Shown: positions 49,868 to 56,616 of the stretch, piece by piece
Layout of the letters: every line of letters begins with the position of its first letter
Numbering within the stretch: position 1 is the first letter of the stretch
DNA from: Arthrobacter sp. ZGTC131
Lineage (GTDB): Bacteria > Actinomycetota > Actinomycetes > Actinomycetales > Micrococcaceae
DNA: 64,000 nucleotides
NCBI RefSeq assembly: GCF_002929275.1
Contig: NZ_PJIK01000004.1
Location: 234,504 to 298,503, forward strand
Direction: 5' to 3'
Notes under the pieces: generated by a model
What the model saw: the letters and a program-made list of their open reading frames with translations, nothing else
Database searches by the model: none
What the model was told of the DNA's origin: nothing
Translations under genes and position numbers: made by a program

Positions 49868-50683
49868 ATGAGCAACCCAAGCGATGAACCGAAGCCTCAA
49901 CAGCCGGGCTCCGAGCCGCCGCCTGAGGACCATCCCGCACCTGCGGGTCAGCAGCCAGCCGGTCCGCAGCCTGCAGCAGGACAGCAGCCAACCGGGTCAC
50001 AGCAAGCAGGTTCACAGCCGGCGGGGTCACAGCCGGCGGGGTCGCAACCTCCAACAGGTAGCCAGCCTGCCGAAGGATTCCAGCCGCCGGGGCAGCAGGA
50101 CGGCGCGCAACCGACATATGGCTACGGGCAGGACACAGGGCACCCGGACGGGCAGCCGTCCGGACAGCAGGGTTGGCAGGCGGGGCCGCAAGGCGGCGCC
50201 GGACGCTTCGAGATGCCCGCCGACCGCCCGCGCAGCTTCTACGAAGTCATGCCCAATGGCGGCTTCTCCGGCATCTTCGAAGTGGCAGGTCTCCCCACGG
50301 AGCTGAAGGTGTCCTACTGGATCTGGGTGATCGGCGGCCTGCTCGGACTCTTGGGCGGCGTGATCGGATTGTTCGGAGCCCTGGTGCTCTTTGCCATCCT
50401 TCCGGGCGTGGCCATCCTGGTGCTGTTGCTGGTGCTGATGGCAATTGCGCTGGCCGCTGCGCAGATTGTCCTTGCCATGAAGATGAAGGAAGGCCGGGAG
50501 TGGGCCCGGCTGGCGCTGACAATTGTCGCAGGCGTGTCGCTGCTGCTGGCAGTCATCAATTCGAGTTTCGCCGCCGGCCAAGACGGAAACTGGCTGGGAT
50601 TCCTGATCAGCCTCGTGGCAACCGTGCTCATGTGGGTGCCGAAATCCCAGAACTGGTTTGCCGCCGCACGGGGATCGGTCTGA
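49868..50683 (+). CDS. Membrane protein with Gln/Pro/Gly-rich N-terminus
   Basis: A 271-residue protein. Residues 1-110 are disordered and repetitive (QQAGSQPAGSQPAGSQPPTGSQPAEG, then GYGQDTGHPDGQPSGQQ). From 150 come four hydrophobic spans: WIWVIGGLLGLLGGVIGLFG, VLFAILPGVAILVLLLVLM, LTIVAGVSLLLAV and LGFLISLVATVLM. MKEGREWARLAL between spans is matched by RKGKNWARILG in the gene at 51016, so the two are probably related. No function is known. The message is probably leaderless. Confidence 0.75.
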   Translation: MSNPSDEPKPQQPGSEPPPEDHPAPAGQQPAGPQPAAGQQPTGSQQAGSQPAGSQPAGSQPPTGSQPAEGFQPPGQQDGAQPTYGYGQDTGHPDGQPSGQQGWQAGPQGGAGRFEMPADRPRSFYEVMPNGGFSGIFEVAGLPTELKVSYWIWVIGGLLGLLGGVIGLFGALVLFAILPGVAILVLLLVLMAIALAAAQIVLAMKMKEGREWARLALTIVAGVSLLLAVINSSFAAGQDGNWLGFLISLVATVLMWVPKSQNWFAAARGSV

Positions 50684-50821
50684 GTGCAGCCAGACGATTG
50701 CAGTCAGAGTCACGGCGGCAGGCGCCGTCGGGGCTCGGGCCGTCACCCGTGCGATGCACTGCCGGGGCCGGTGCCATGCGGCGCTCAAGTCTCCGTGAAA
50801 GCAGCGGGGTGTTACGCCGTC

Positions 50822-50839
50822 GGGCTTCGTTTGAAGCCC
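50822..50839. terminator. Small perfect hairpin
   Basis: GGGCTTC and GAAGCCC pair across GTTT in the 330-base gap between the two membrane protein genes. A further inverted repeat (CCTCTGCGG 50894-50902, CCGCAGAGG from 50920) lies closer to the next gene. No open frame of interest is seen in the gap. Confidence 0.4.
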
Positions 50840-51015
50840 CCTTACGCGGGTCGCTCGTCCGGCCTCCCGGCGTGCGGACGCGCCGCAAGAATACCTCTGC
50901 GGAATGATCTTCACCGTGCCCGCAGAGGGGTACGGTGGAAGTGAACCATGCTGGGGGCAGGGCAGGCTTCTGAACCCGGTGGCCGATCCCGACGTCAATT
51001 CGCAAAGGACCGCTC

Positions 51016-51879
51016 ATGAGCACTCCTCCAGTACCCACAAATCCCAGCGACCCGAACTCCCACGAGCCGAACCAGGACGATACGGAAGCCCGCGGCGCTC
51101 AGCCCCGCTTCGGTCAGGATGCTCCGCAGTACGGCCAGAACGCTCCCCAGTACGGACAGAACACCCCGCCTGCCCCGCAGTATGGGCAGAACACCCCGCC
51201 CGCTCCGCAGTACGGCCAGAACTCCCCGCAGTATGGTCAGGGCGCACCGCAGCAGCCCCAGTACGGACAGGGCGCACCGCAGCAGCCCCAGTACGGGCAG
51301 GGCGCACCGCAGTATGGTCAGCAGCCGGCATCCGCCGCGTCCCCGTACGGTCAATCACCCTACGGCCAGTCCCCCTACGGGTACCCGTCCGAACAGCCAC
51401 AGGGCGGCGGAACGGCTGCCGGTGTGCCGCAGCTTGTGAACACTTCGTTTTGGATGATCATCGCCGCCGGCGTCCTGTCGGTCCTGTCGGTCCTGCTCAC
51501 GATCCCAACGCTGGATGATCCCGCCATGCGCAGCACGTTTGAGGATCAGCTCCGCGGCAGCGGCCAAAACATTGCGTTCGAGGACGTCAAGGGCTTCATC
51601 GTCGGAACCATGGTGGTCTTCGCGCTGATCGGCGCAGGGCTCTACGCGCTGGTGGCCTTCAACGTCCGCAAGGGCAAGAACTGGGCACGCATCCTGGGAA
51701 CGGTCCTGGCGGCGCTGTCGGTGTTCAGCCTCTTCCCCCTTGGCCTGAACACGCTGGTGGCCCTCCTCGGCATCGCCGCGATTGTGATGCTGTACCTACC
51801 CGCGTCGGCACCGTACTTCCAGAAGCCCCAGCCGTTCGCCAACCCGTACTCGCAGCCGGGCGGCCCCTTCGGCCGCTAG
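51016..51879 (+). CDS. Membrane protein with Gln-Tyr-Gly repeats
   Basis: A 287-residue protein. Residues 35-125 are tandem tyrosine/glutamine repeats (QYGQNTPPAP, QQPQYGQGAP, SPYGQ), conserved also at DNA level. Three to four spans follow: SFWMIIAAGVLSVLSVLLTI, VGTMVVFALIGAGLYALVAF, ILGTVLAALSVFSLFPLG and TLVALLGIAAIVMLYL. RKGKNWARILG matches the neighbour at 49868. Disordered Tyr/Gln/Gly tails on such proteins are common in actinobacteria and may phase-separate or bind partners; this is speculation. AAAGGA precedes the ATG. Confidence 0.78.
   Translation: MSTPPVPTNPSDPNSHEPNQDDTEARGAQPRFGQDAPQYGQNAPQYGQNTPPAPQYGQNTPPAPQYGQNSPQYGQGAPQQPQYGQGAPQQPQYGQGAPQYGQQPASAASPYGQSPYGQSPYGYPSEQPQGGGTAAGVPQLVNTSFWMIIAAGVLSVLSVLLTIPTLDDPAMRSTFEDQLRGSGQNIAFEDVKGFIVGTMVVFALIGAGLYALVAFNVRKGKNWARILGTVLAALSVFSLFPLGLNTLVALLGIAAIVMLYLPASAPYFQKPQPFANPYSQPGGPFGR
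51110..51330 (+). repeat. Coding tandem repeats (Tyr-Gly-Gln units)
   Basis: Eight or more near-identical units of CAGTACGGNCAG with spacers of 15-18 bases, in phase with the gene. Confidence 0.9.
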
Positions 51880-51965
51880 GCATACCCGCCAGGCACTGCC
51901 GCTAGCCACGGCCGCCAAGCACCGCACGCAACCAGCTAACGGGCGCGGTCCCAGCCACGCCGGAT

Positions 51966-52694
51966 TTACTCCGGCTGACCCGGGGTCTGCGCCCGTTGCG
52001 CGTGATATGCCAGAATTTGCAGCTCCGTGGCCATGTCCACCTTGCGCAGGTTGACGCCGTCGGGAACCTGGAGCATCACTGGCGCGAAGCTCAGGATGCT
52101 GTGGACGCCGGCCGCCACCACTCGGTCGCACACGCTCTGGGCGACGGCTGCGGGCAAGGCCAAAACCACCATGTTGGCGCCTGTCCGTTCCAGCACCGGC
52201 TCAAGGTCTGCAACATCGCTGACGCGGAGCCAGCCAACCTCATTGCCCACCACCATTTGGTCGGCATCAAAAATGGCAACGACGTCGAATCCCCTGGATT
52301 CAAAGCCGCCGTACCTGGCGAGCGCCTTGCCCAGGTTGCCGGCGCCGACGATCGCGACCTTCCAGTCATGCGTCAGTCCCAGTGCGGCGGCAATGTGACG
52401 GCTCAGGTACTGAACCTCATATCCCACGCCGCGCGTACCGTACGAGCCCACATGGGACAGATCCTTGCGGAGCGTGGACGAACTGACTCCCGATGCCTCG
52501 GCCAGCGATTCGGAGGACACGCGTTCGGTGCCCTCGGCCATCAAAGTGTTCAGGGCGCGCAAGTAGATGGTCAGCCGGGCCACGGCCGCAGGCGGGATCT
52601 GCTTGCCGGCAGCTCCGGTGTCCCCGGGCACGGCCTGGGGTGGTGAATCGAGCGAAGTCACTATCTGCTCCATTGCGTCGCGTTGTGAGTCCAC
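51966..52694 (-). CDS. rex: Redox-sensing transcriptional repressor Rex
   Basis: A 242-residue NAD(H)-sensing repressor. The winged helix (about 35-110) contains RLTIYLRALNTLMAEGTERVSSESLAEASGVSSSTLRKDLSHVGSYGTRGVGYEV, the standard Rex recognition region. The Rossmann domain has AIVGAGNLGKALARYGGF and FDADQMVVGNEVG. It senses the NADH/NAD+ ratio and represses respiratory and fermentative genes. GTG 52694 or ATG 52673 may be the start. No clear Rex operator (TTGTGA..TCACAA) was found in the window, so its targets are elsewhere. Confidence 0.95.
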   Translation of the reverse strand: MDSQRDAMEQIVTSLDSPPQAVPGDTGAAGKQIPPAAVARLTIYLRALNTLMAEGTERVSSESLAEASGVSSSTLRKDLSHVGSYGTRGVGYEVQYLSRHIAAALGLTHDWKVAIVGAGNLGKALARYGGFESRGFDVVAIFDADQMVVGNEVGWLRVSDVADLEPVLERTGANMVVLALPAAVAQSVCDRVVAAGVHSILSFAPVMLQVPDGVNLRKVDMATELQILAYHAQRAQTPGQPE

Positions 52695-52748
52695 TCTAGA
52701 TCCCCATCACTTATGTCAACAAAGCCCGGTGCCATTGCGCGGAACTGG

Positions 52749-53006
52749 CTACTGCCGCGCCATCGCCTGACGCAGGACCCGGTCCAGTCTGGCTTCGTCG
52801 ATCTTCCAGAAGTCCCGCTGGATTCCGTCCACGAACACCACCGGAATCTCCTCCGCGTATTGGTCCCGCAGGGCGTCGTCACTGTCCACCGACCGCTCCG
52901 TCCACGCAAGTCCCAGGGCCGCGGTAACCCGCCCGACGGCGTCGCGCGCCGCGGCGCACAGGTGACAGTCAGCTTTGGTGAGGAGGACGACGTCGGGGTT
53001 TGCCAT
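52749..53006 (-). CDS. Glutaredoxin-like small redox protein
   Basis: An 85-residue thioredoxin-fold protein of the DUF836/glutaredoxin-like group. It has VVLLTKADCHLCAAARDAV with the CHLC site at residues 14-17, a cis-Pro region EIPVVFVDGIQRDFWKID, and a final helix. It probably reduces disulfides or mixed thiols in the cytoplasm. It lies upstream of rex in the same direction, separated by about 55 bases, and has its own leaderless -10 (TACGGT). The link to redox sensing is by neighbourhood only. Confidence 0.9.
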   Translation of the reverse strand: MANPDVVLLTKADCHLCAAARDAVGRVTAALGLAWTERSVDSDDALRDQYAEEIPVVFVDGIQRDFWKIDEARLDRVLRQAMARQ

Positions 53007-53012
53007 GCTTCA

Positions 53013-53018
53013 ACCGTA
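53013..53018 (-). promoter_or_regulatory. -10 hexamer of predicted leaderless promoter, glutaredoxin gene
   Basis: TACGGT on the minus strand ends six bases before the ATG at 53006. Confidence 0.5.
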
Positions 53019-53061
53019 TCGCGGTAACGGCCCGCCGGCCGGGCACATGCCCTGCATTGAC

Positions 53062-53067
53062 TAGACT
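53062..53067 (+). promoter_or_regulatory. -10 hexamer of predicted leaderless promoter, HAD gene
   Basis: TAGACT ends seven bases before the ATG at 53075. Confidence 0.5.
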
Positions 53068-53074
53068 CGGTGGC

Positions 53075-53893
53075 ATGCCCGAGGAGAAGTACGTCGCTGT
53101 GGTCCAGCATCCGGTTGCACCGCAGCAACACGGCGAGGCCGCGTTCTTCGACGTCGACAACACCCTCATGAGGGGCGCCAGCCTATTTCACGTGGCCCGG
53201 AAGATGCATCAGCGGGGTGCGTTCACCCTTCCGCAGGCAGCCGGCATGGCGTGGAAGCAGTTTAAGTTCGTGCTCCGCGGCGAGAACATGGACGACGTCC
53301 ACGCGGTGCGGGATTCCGCGCTGACCCTCGCGGCCGGCATCACGGAGGAGGACATCAAGGCCCTGGGCGAGGAAGTCTTCGACGAGATGATTGTCTCCCG
53401 GATCTGGCCGGGAACAAAGGCCCTCGCCGAGCAGCACCTGCGCGTGGGGCGCAAGGTCTGGCTGGTCACGGCCACTCCGATCGAGGTGGCCACGGTCATT
53501 TCCACGCGGCTTGGACTCACCGGCGCCCTGGGGACCGTGGGCGAGATCAGGGACGGCTTCTATACCGGGAGGCTGGTGGGCGACATCCTGCACGGCGCTG
53601 CCAAAGCCGTGGCGGTCCAGGGCATCGCGGACGCCCAAGGCCTGGACCTCAAACGCTGCTGGGCCTACAGCGACTCCTACAACGACATCCCGCTCCTGAC
53701 CCTCGTGGGCCATCCCGTGGCCATCAATCCGGACGCCCGGCTGCGCAAGCACGCCCGCGAGCACAACTGGCCGGTCTACGATTTCCGCTCCGGCCGCCGC
53801 GCCGCCACCCTGGGCCTCAAGGCCGCCACAGCAGGCGGAGCCATCTACGGCCTATGGCGAGGCTACTCCCGCTTCCGCGGCCCCCGGGTCTAA
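53075..53893 (+). CDS. HAD-IB family phosphatase
   Basis: A 272-residue HAD hydrolase of subfamily IB (SerB/CicA-like). Motif I is AAFFDVDNTLMRG (DxDxT form), motif II VWLVTATP, and motif IV AYSDSYNDIPLL with the two Asp. A cap of helices lies between. The C-terminus carries a small hydrophobic/basic helix. The family hydrolyses phosphoserine-like or lipid phosphates; the substrate is unknown. The gene is divergent from the glutaredoxin gene and probably leaderless. Confidence 0.92.
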   Translation: MPEEKYVAVVQHPVAPQQHGEAAFFDVDNTLMRGASLFHVARKMHQRGAFTLPQAAGMAWKQFKFVLRGENMDDVHAVRDSALTLAAGITEEDIKALGEEVFDEMIVSRIWPGTKALAEQHLRVGRKVWLVTATPIEVATVISTRLGLTGALGTVGEIRDGFYTGRLVGDILHGAAKAVAVQGIADAQGLDLKRCWAYSDSYNDIPLLTLVGHPVAINPDARLRKHAREHNWPVYDFRSGRRAATLGLKAATAGGAIYGLWRGYSRFRGPRV

Positions 53894-53932
53894 CGCCAGC
53901 CAGTTTGCGCGTCGAGAGGCACCATCCGCCGG

Positions 53933-54124
53933 GAAGGCGACGGGACGCTCCCCCGGTGGTTCGTGTTGGCAACCCATCGACGCCCCGCGCCGAGAAGGCG
54001 ACAGGACGCTCCCCCGGTGGTTCGTGTTGGCAACCCATCGACGCCCCGCGCCGAGAAGGCGACAGGACGCTCCCCCGGTGGTTCGTGTTGGCAACCCTCG
54101 ATGCCCGCAGCGTCGAGAAGGCGA
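53933..54124. repeat. 61-bp tandem repeat, about three copies
   Basis: Units start at 53933, 53994 and 54055; a diverged fourth boundary lies at 54117. The core contains CTCCCCCGGTGGTTCGTG followed by GTTGGCAAC, a small palindrome. There are no spacers of unique sequence, so it is not a CRISPR array. It follows the HAD gene and has no coding sense. Confidence 0.95.
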
Positions 54125-54134
54125 CCTAACAACG

Positions 54135-54357
54135 CCCGCGGTGTTTCGCGTAGGAGCGCATCGCGACCGAACGCGGGCCAGAGGTCGCTCAGCGACCGTC
54201 GGAACGCCTTTCGGGCGAAGTGAAAGCCCGCGGGCCCCGGCCCGAGCTTGCGAGGGGTGGGCAGGGCTGAACGCTAAGCGACGGCGAAGCGCCGTGGGCG
54301 TCGGACGCCCAGGTGAGGCGAAGGGGAGGGACGCAAACCCAACCGAAAGGCCCGCGG
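54135..54357. ncRNA. Candidate structured element between HAD and bS22 genes
   Basis: A chain of inverted repeats. CCCGCG/CGCGGG with an inner TCGCG/CGCGA (54135-54177); GGTCGC TCA GCGACC (54183-54197); a hairpin around CGCCTTTCGGGCG (54207-54219); ACGGCG AAG CGCCGT (54281-54295); GGGCGT CGG ACGCCC (54296-54310). A possible closing helix pairs 54228-54236 with 54349-54357. There is no open frame. The element could be a transcribed RNA or a palindromic repeat family; the strand is unknown and expression is not shown. Confidence 0.35.
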
Positions 54358-54372
54358 CCACGGGGACGCAAA

Positions 54373-54402
54373 AATGCCCGCACCTCGAAAGGGGCGGGCA
54401 TT
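54373..54402 (-). terminator. Intrinsic terminator of bS22 gene
   Basis: AATGCCCGC and GCGGGCATT pair across a 12-base loop; on the minus strand the stem is followed by TTTTT within GGGCATTTTTGCG. Confidence 0.85.
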
Positions 54403-54420
54403 GACGCGTAGAAAGTATCT

Positions 54421-54519
54421 CTACTTCTTATTGCGACGCTGGTGGCGGGTCTTACGAAGCAACTTGCGGTGCTTCTTCTTGGCCATACGCTTGCGACGCT
54501 TCTTAATAACTGAACCCAC
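54421..54519 (-). CDS. 30S ribosomal protein bS22 / AURKAIP1-COX24 domain protein
   Basis: A 32-residue very basic protein, MGSVIKKRRKRMAKKKHRKL and a final RKTRHQRRNKK. It matches the actinobacterial bS22 protein (AURKAIP1/COX24 domain), a small-subunit ribosomal component first seen in mycobacterial ribosome structures. The start is GTG, seven bases behind AAGGAAC. A strong terminator follows. It is too short for usual length thresholds but the sequence is unmistakable. Confidence 0.95.
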   Translation of the reverse strand: MGSVIKKRRKRMAKKKHRKLLRKTRHQRRNKK

Positions 54520-54744
54520 GAAAGTTCCTTACAAACTAGATGCAGTACCTGTCTGGTGGAGAAGGTCCGTGGACTAAGCAACAGACTGAAACAACTGACA
54601 GATTCTTACAATGACGTAAAACGTTCCTTAACAGCGTACCGCTTATCCGGAGCACCTTCTGACCGCGGCCGCCCCATGACCTGCAGCAGCCCCCAAGGCG
54701 GCTGCTTTGATCATGGAGACCGTGCGGACAAACAGCACCAGCCG

Positions 54745-54957
54745 TTACGCGGTATCCGAGTGTCCGTCGACGACAGCGCCCTTGAGGTACTGCTCGACGG
54801 CGCTCTCCGGGACCCGATAGGACCGGCCGAACCGGACCGCCGGCATTTCCCCGGAATGGACCAAGCGGTACACGGTCATCTTGGAGACACGCATAAGCTC
54901 AGCCACCTCGGCCACGGTCAAGAACTTGGCGTTCGAGAAGTTCGACTCTGCGGACAT
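54745..54957 (-). CDS. BldC-like helix-turn-helix DNA-binding protein
   Basis: A 70-residue MerR/excisionase-type protein: KFLTVAEVAELMRVSKMTVYRLVHSGEMPAVRFGRSYRVPESAVEQYLK is the BldC/excisionase winged helix. BldC controls development in Streptomyces by cooperative binding to direct repeats; homologues in non-sporulating actinobacteria are conserved but poorly studied. The ATG at 54957 is preferred because AAGGA lies nine bases upstream and BldC proteins begin there. It lies between bS22 and aroG on the same strand. Confidence 0.92.
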   Translation of the reverse strand: MSAESNFSNAKFLTVAEVAELMRVSKMTVYRLVHSGEMPAVRFGRSYRVPESAVEQYLKGAVVDGHSDTA

Positions 54958-55060
54958 TTCCCATATTCCTTTGCTCTCAGCAACTTGCGGCGACCCCAAT
55001 TTGTCTTCGGTGCGCCGATGCTGAGCCATCGAACAACCGTGTGTTAGTTACTCTAGAGGC

Positions 55061-56209
55061 TCACGGGGCCATAGTGAAAGCCCTGCGTTTGCGCGACGAC
55101 GCAGCAAGCTGCTCCAGCACCGACGCCGTCACGTCCCACTCCATGCAGGCGTCCGTTACGCTCTGTCCGTAGACCAGGGCCGATCGTCCCGCGGCATGTT
55201 CGGCGACATCCAGATTCTGGGCACCGCCCACCAGAAAGCTTTCCAGCATGACGCCGGCAATCGCACTTGGCGCCTCACCCGTACCCTCGAGCTGGGCGCC
55301 GATTTCGAGCGCAACCTCGGCCTGGCGGTGGTGGCTCTTGCCGCTGTTGGCGTGGCTCGCGTCGACGATCAGCCGCGGGTTCAGGTTCTTGGCAGCGAGC
55401 TTGGCCGACGCGGCCTCGACGTCGGCCGCGGAGTAGTTGGGACCCTTCCGTCCGCCGCGGAGAATTACGTGGGTGTCCGGGTTGCCCGCGGTGGCCACGA
55501 GCGCTGCCCGGCCGTCGCCGTCGATCCCCAGGAACGCCTGCGGGGCCGCGGCGGCACTGCAGGCGTCCACCGCCACCTGCAGGTCGCCGTCGGTCCCGTT
55601 CTTGAAGCCGATGGGCATGGACAGCCCGGAGGCCAGCTGGCGGTGGATCTGGCTTTCCGTGGTCCGGGCGCCGATGGCTCCCCAGGACACAAGGTCCGCC
55701 ATGTACTGGGGGCTGATCGGCTCGAGGAACTCGGTGGCGGCGGGCAGTCCCAGCGCCGTGACCTGCTGCAGGAAACGGCGGGCGGCGCGCAGGCCGCCGG
55801 CGATGTCGTGCGTTCCGTCAAGGCGCGGATCGTTGATCAGGCCCTTCCAGCCCACCGTGGTGCGCGGCTTTTCGAAGTATGCGCGCATGACGATCAGCAG
55901 GTCTTCCTTGTGCTTCTCGGCCTGGCTGACAAGGCGGCGGGCGTACTCGAGGCCGGCCTTGGGATCGTGAATGGAACACGGGCCCACGATCACCAGCAGG
56001 CGGTCGTCCACGCCGTCCATGATGGCCCGGACTTCGTCCCGGCCGCGTTCGACGACGTCCGCCACGCGGGCGTCCAGCGGCAGGTCCGCGATCATCTCCT
56101 GAGGGGTGGGCAGTGCAGTGAACTCACTGACCCTCAGATTCGACGTTGATTGCGATGCGGACGGCTTCGACGTCGGCTGCTGGGTTTCGGTGGCTGCTGC
56201 GGTGCTCAT
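55061..56209 (-). CDS. aroG: 3-deoxy-7-phosphoheptulonate synthase, class I
   Basis: A 382-residue DAHP synthase of the AroFGH (class I) type, condensing phosphoenolpyruvate and erythrose 4-phosphate at the head of the shikimate pathway. It has RDEVRAIMDGVDDRLLVIVGPCSIHDPKAGLEYARRL, RAYFEKPRTTVGWKGLINDP, SWGAIGARTTESQIHRQLASGL, GFKNGTDGDLQVAVDA and IVDASHANSGK. The extra N-terminal 30 residues are Ser/Thr/Gln-rich. AGGA lies before the ATG. A leader peptide rich in aromatic codons and two hairpins precede it, so expression is probably controlled by attenuation. Confidence 0.97.
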   Translation of the reverse strand: MSTAAATETQQPTSKPSASQSTSNLRVSEFTALPTPQEMIADLPLDARVADVVERGRDEVRAIMDGVDDRLLVIVGPCSIHDPKAGLEYARRLVSQAEKHKEDLLIVMRAYFEKPRTTVGWKGLINDPRLDGTHDIAGGLRAARRFLQQVTALGLPAATEFLEPISPQYMADLVSWGAIGARTTESQIHRQLASGLSMPIGFKNGTDGDLQVAVDACSAAAAPQAFLGIDGDGRAALVATAGNPDTHVILRGGRKGPNYSAADVEAASAKLAAKNLNPRLIVDASHANSGKSHHRQAEVALEIGAQLEGTGEAPSAIAGVMLESFLVGGAQNLDVAEHAAGRSALVYGQSVTDACMEWDVTASVLEQLAASSRKRRAFTMAP

Positions 56210-56273
56210 CTGCGGGTCCTGTTCCGGGTGGTGCGGAGCGGGCCCAAATCAGAACCCGCCGGAGAAATGGCGA

Positions 56274-56297
56274 AGGGCAGAGAATGATCTCTGCCCT
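56274..56297 (-). promoter_or_regulatory. Attenuator hairpin 3:4 of aroG leader
   Basis: A perfect 10-bp stem (AGGGCAGAGA with TCTCTGCCCT) and four-base loop. It is the second hairpin after the leader peptide. There is no strong U-run behind it, so it may act as a terminator of unusual type or in another way. Confidence 0.6.
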
Positions 56298-56357
56298 GTT
56301 GGCTCTGAAGGAAAATTGGATGCGTGTCAGTTAGACGCGGGCCCCTCCAGAGCCAAC
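56298..56357 (-). promoter_or_regulatory. Attenuator hairpin 1:2 of aroG leader
   Basis: A 10-bp perfect stem (minus-strand GTTGGCTCTG at 56357-56348 with CAGAGCCAAC at 56307-56298) spans the end of the leader peptide gene. The upstream arm begins right after the Trp-Tyr-Ala-Tyr-Phe codons. Its CTCTG and CAGAG words can also pair with the arms of the second hairpin. Confidence 0.65.
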
Positions 56358-56386
56358 GAAAAATACGCATACCAACGGTTTGTCAT
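56327..56386 (-). CDS. aroG leader peptide (aromatic attenuator)
   Basis: A 19-codon open frame ATG to TGA encoding MTNRWYAYFSLALEGPASN. Codons 5-9 are Trp-Tyr-Ala-Tyr-Phe, so all three aromatic amino acids are required within five codons. It starts seven bases after a TATGGT -10 with TTGCGT 18 bp further up and has no Shine-Dalgarno, which fits a leaderless transcript. Two mutually competing hairpins follow, then aroG 120 bases downstream. A ribosome stalled at these codons would cover the first stem arm. The function is inferred from layout; attenuators of this kind are known for trp and aro genes in actinobacteria. Confidence 0.75.
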   Translation of the reverse strand: MTNRWYAYFSLALEGPASN

Positions 56387-56393
56387 AGCCAAG

Positions 56394-56423
56394 ACCATAA
56401 CCGCGGGATCGTTCCGGACGCAA
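56394..56423 (-). promoter_or_regulatory. Promoter of aroG leader
   Basis: On the minus strand TTGCGT (56423-56418), an 18-bp spacer and TATGGT (56399-56394), seven bases before the leader peptide ATG. Confidence 0.55.
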
Positions 56424-56491
56424 ACGGGAGGTGTCACAATACTCCGTGTGACGCCCCTCACCCCCCTCCGCCGTTGCCGGTCTAACTAGGC

Positions 56492-56535
56492 AGCAGCAGG
56501 CGTCGTTTTGAGCCGTCAAAACGACACCTGCTGCT
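56492..56535. repeat. 20-bp-stem palindrome between aroG and rhaB
   Basis: AGCAGCAGGCGTCGTTTTGA (56492-56511) pairs with 56516-56535 across GCCG with one mismatch. It lies downstream of rhaB and upstream of the aroG leader promoter, both on the minus strand. It may terminate rhaB or belong to a palindromic repeat family. Confidence 0.7.
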
Positions 56536-56616
56536 ATGTAGTTGGGAAGCGGGGCAGACGGCGTACGGTTCGGGCGCGACGAAACTCAGGCTCGTCGACG
56601 TTCAGACCAGCGACGC

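Noticed and set aside
52695-52748. Rex autoregulatory operator upstream of rex
   Set aside because: TTGTTGACATAAGTGA shares only one half with TTGTGA..TCACAA; too weak to call.
53933-54124. CRISPR array suggested by regular 61-bp units
   Set aside because: The whole unit is repeated with no variable spacers, only three copies exist, and no cas genes are near.
56206-56370. A 54-codon frame upstream of aroG (starting MRIFRWLW) whose TGA overlaps the aroG ATG
   Set aside because: It also has two Trp codons, but it overlaps the better leader frame (Trp-Tyr-Ala-Tyr-Phe), has no promoter at leaderless spacing or ribosome site, and its later part reads like non-coding sequence.
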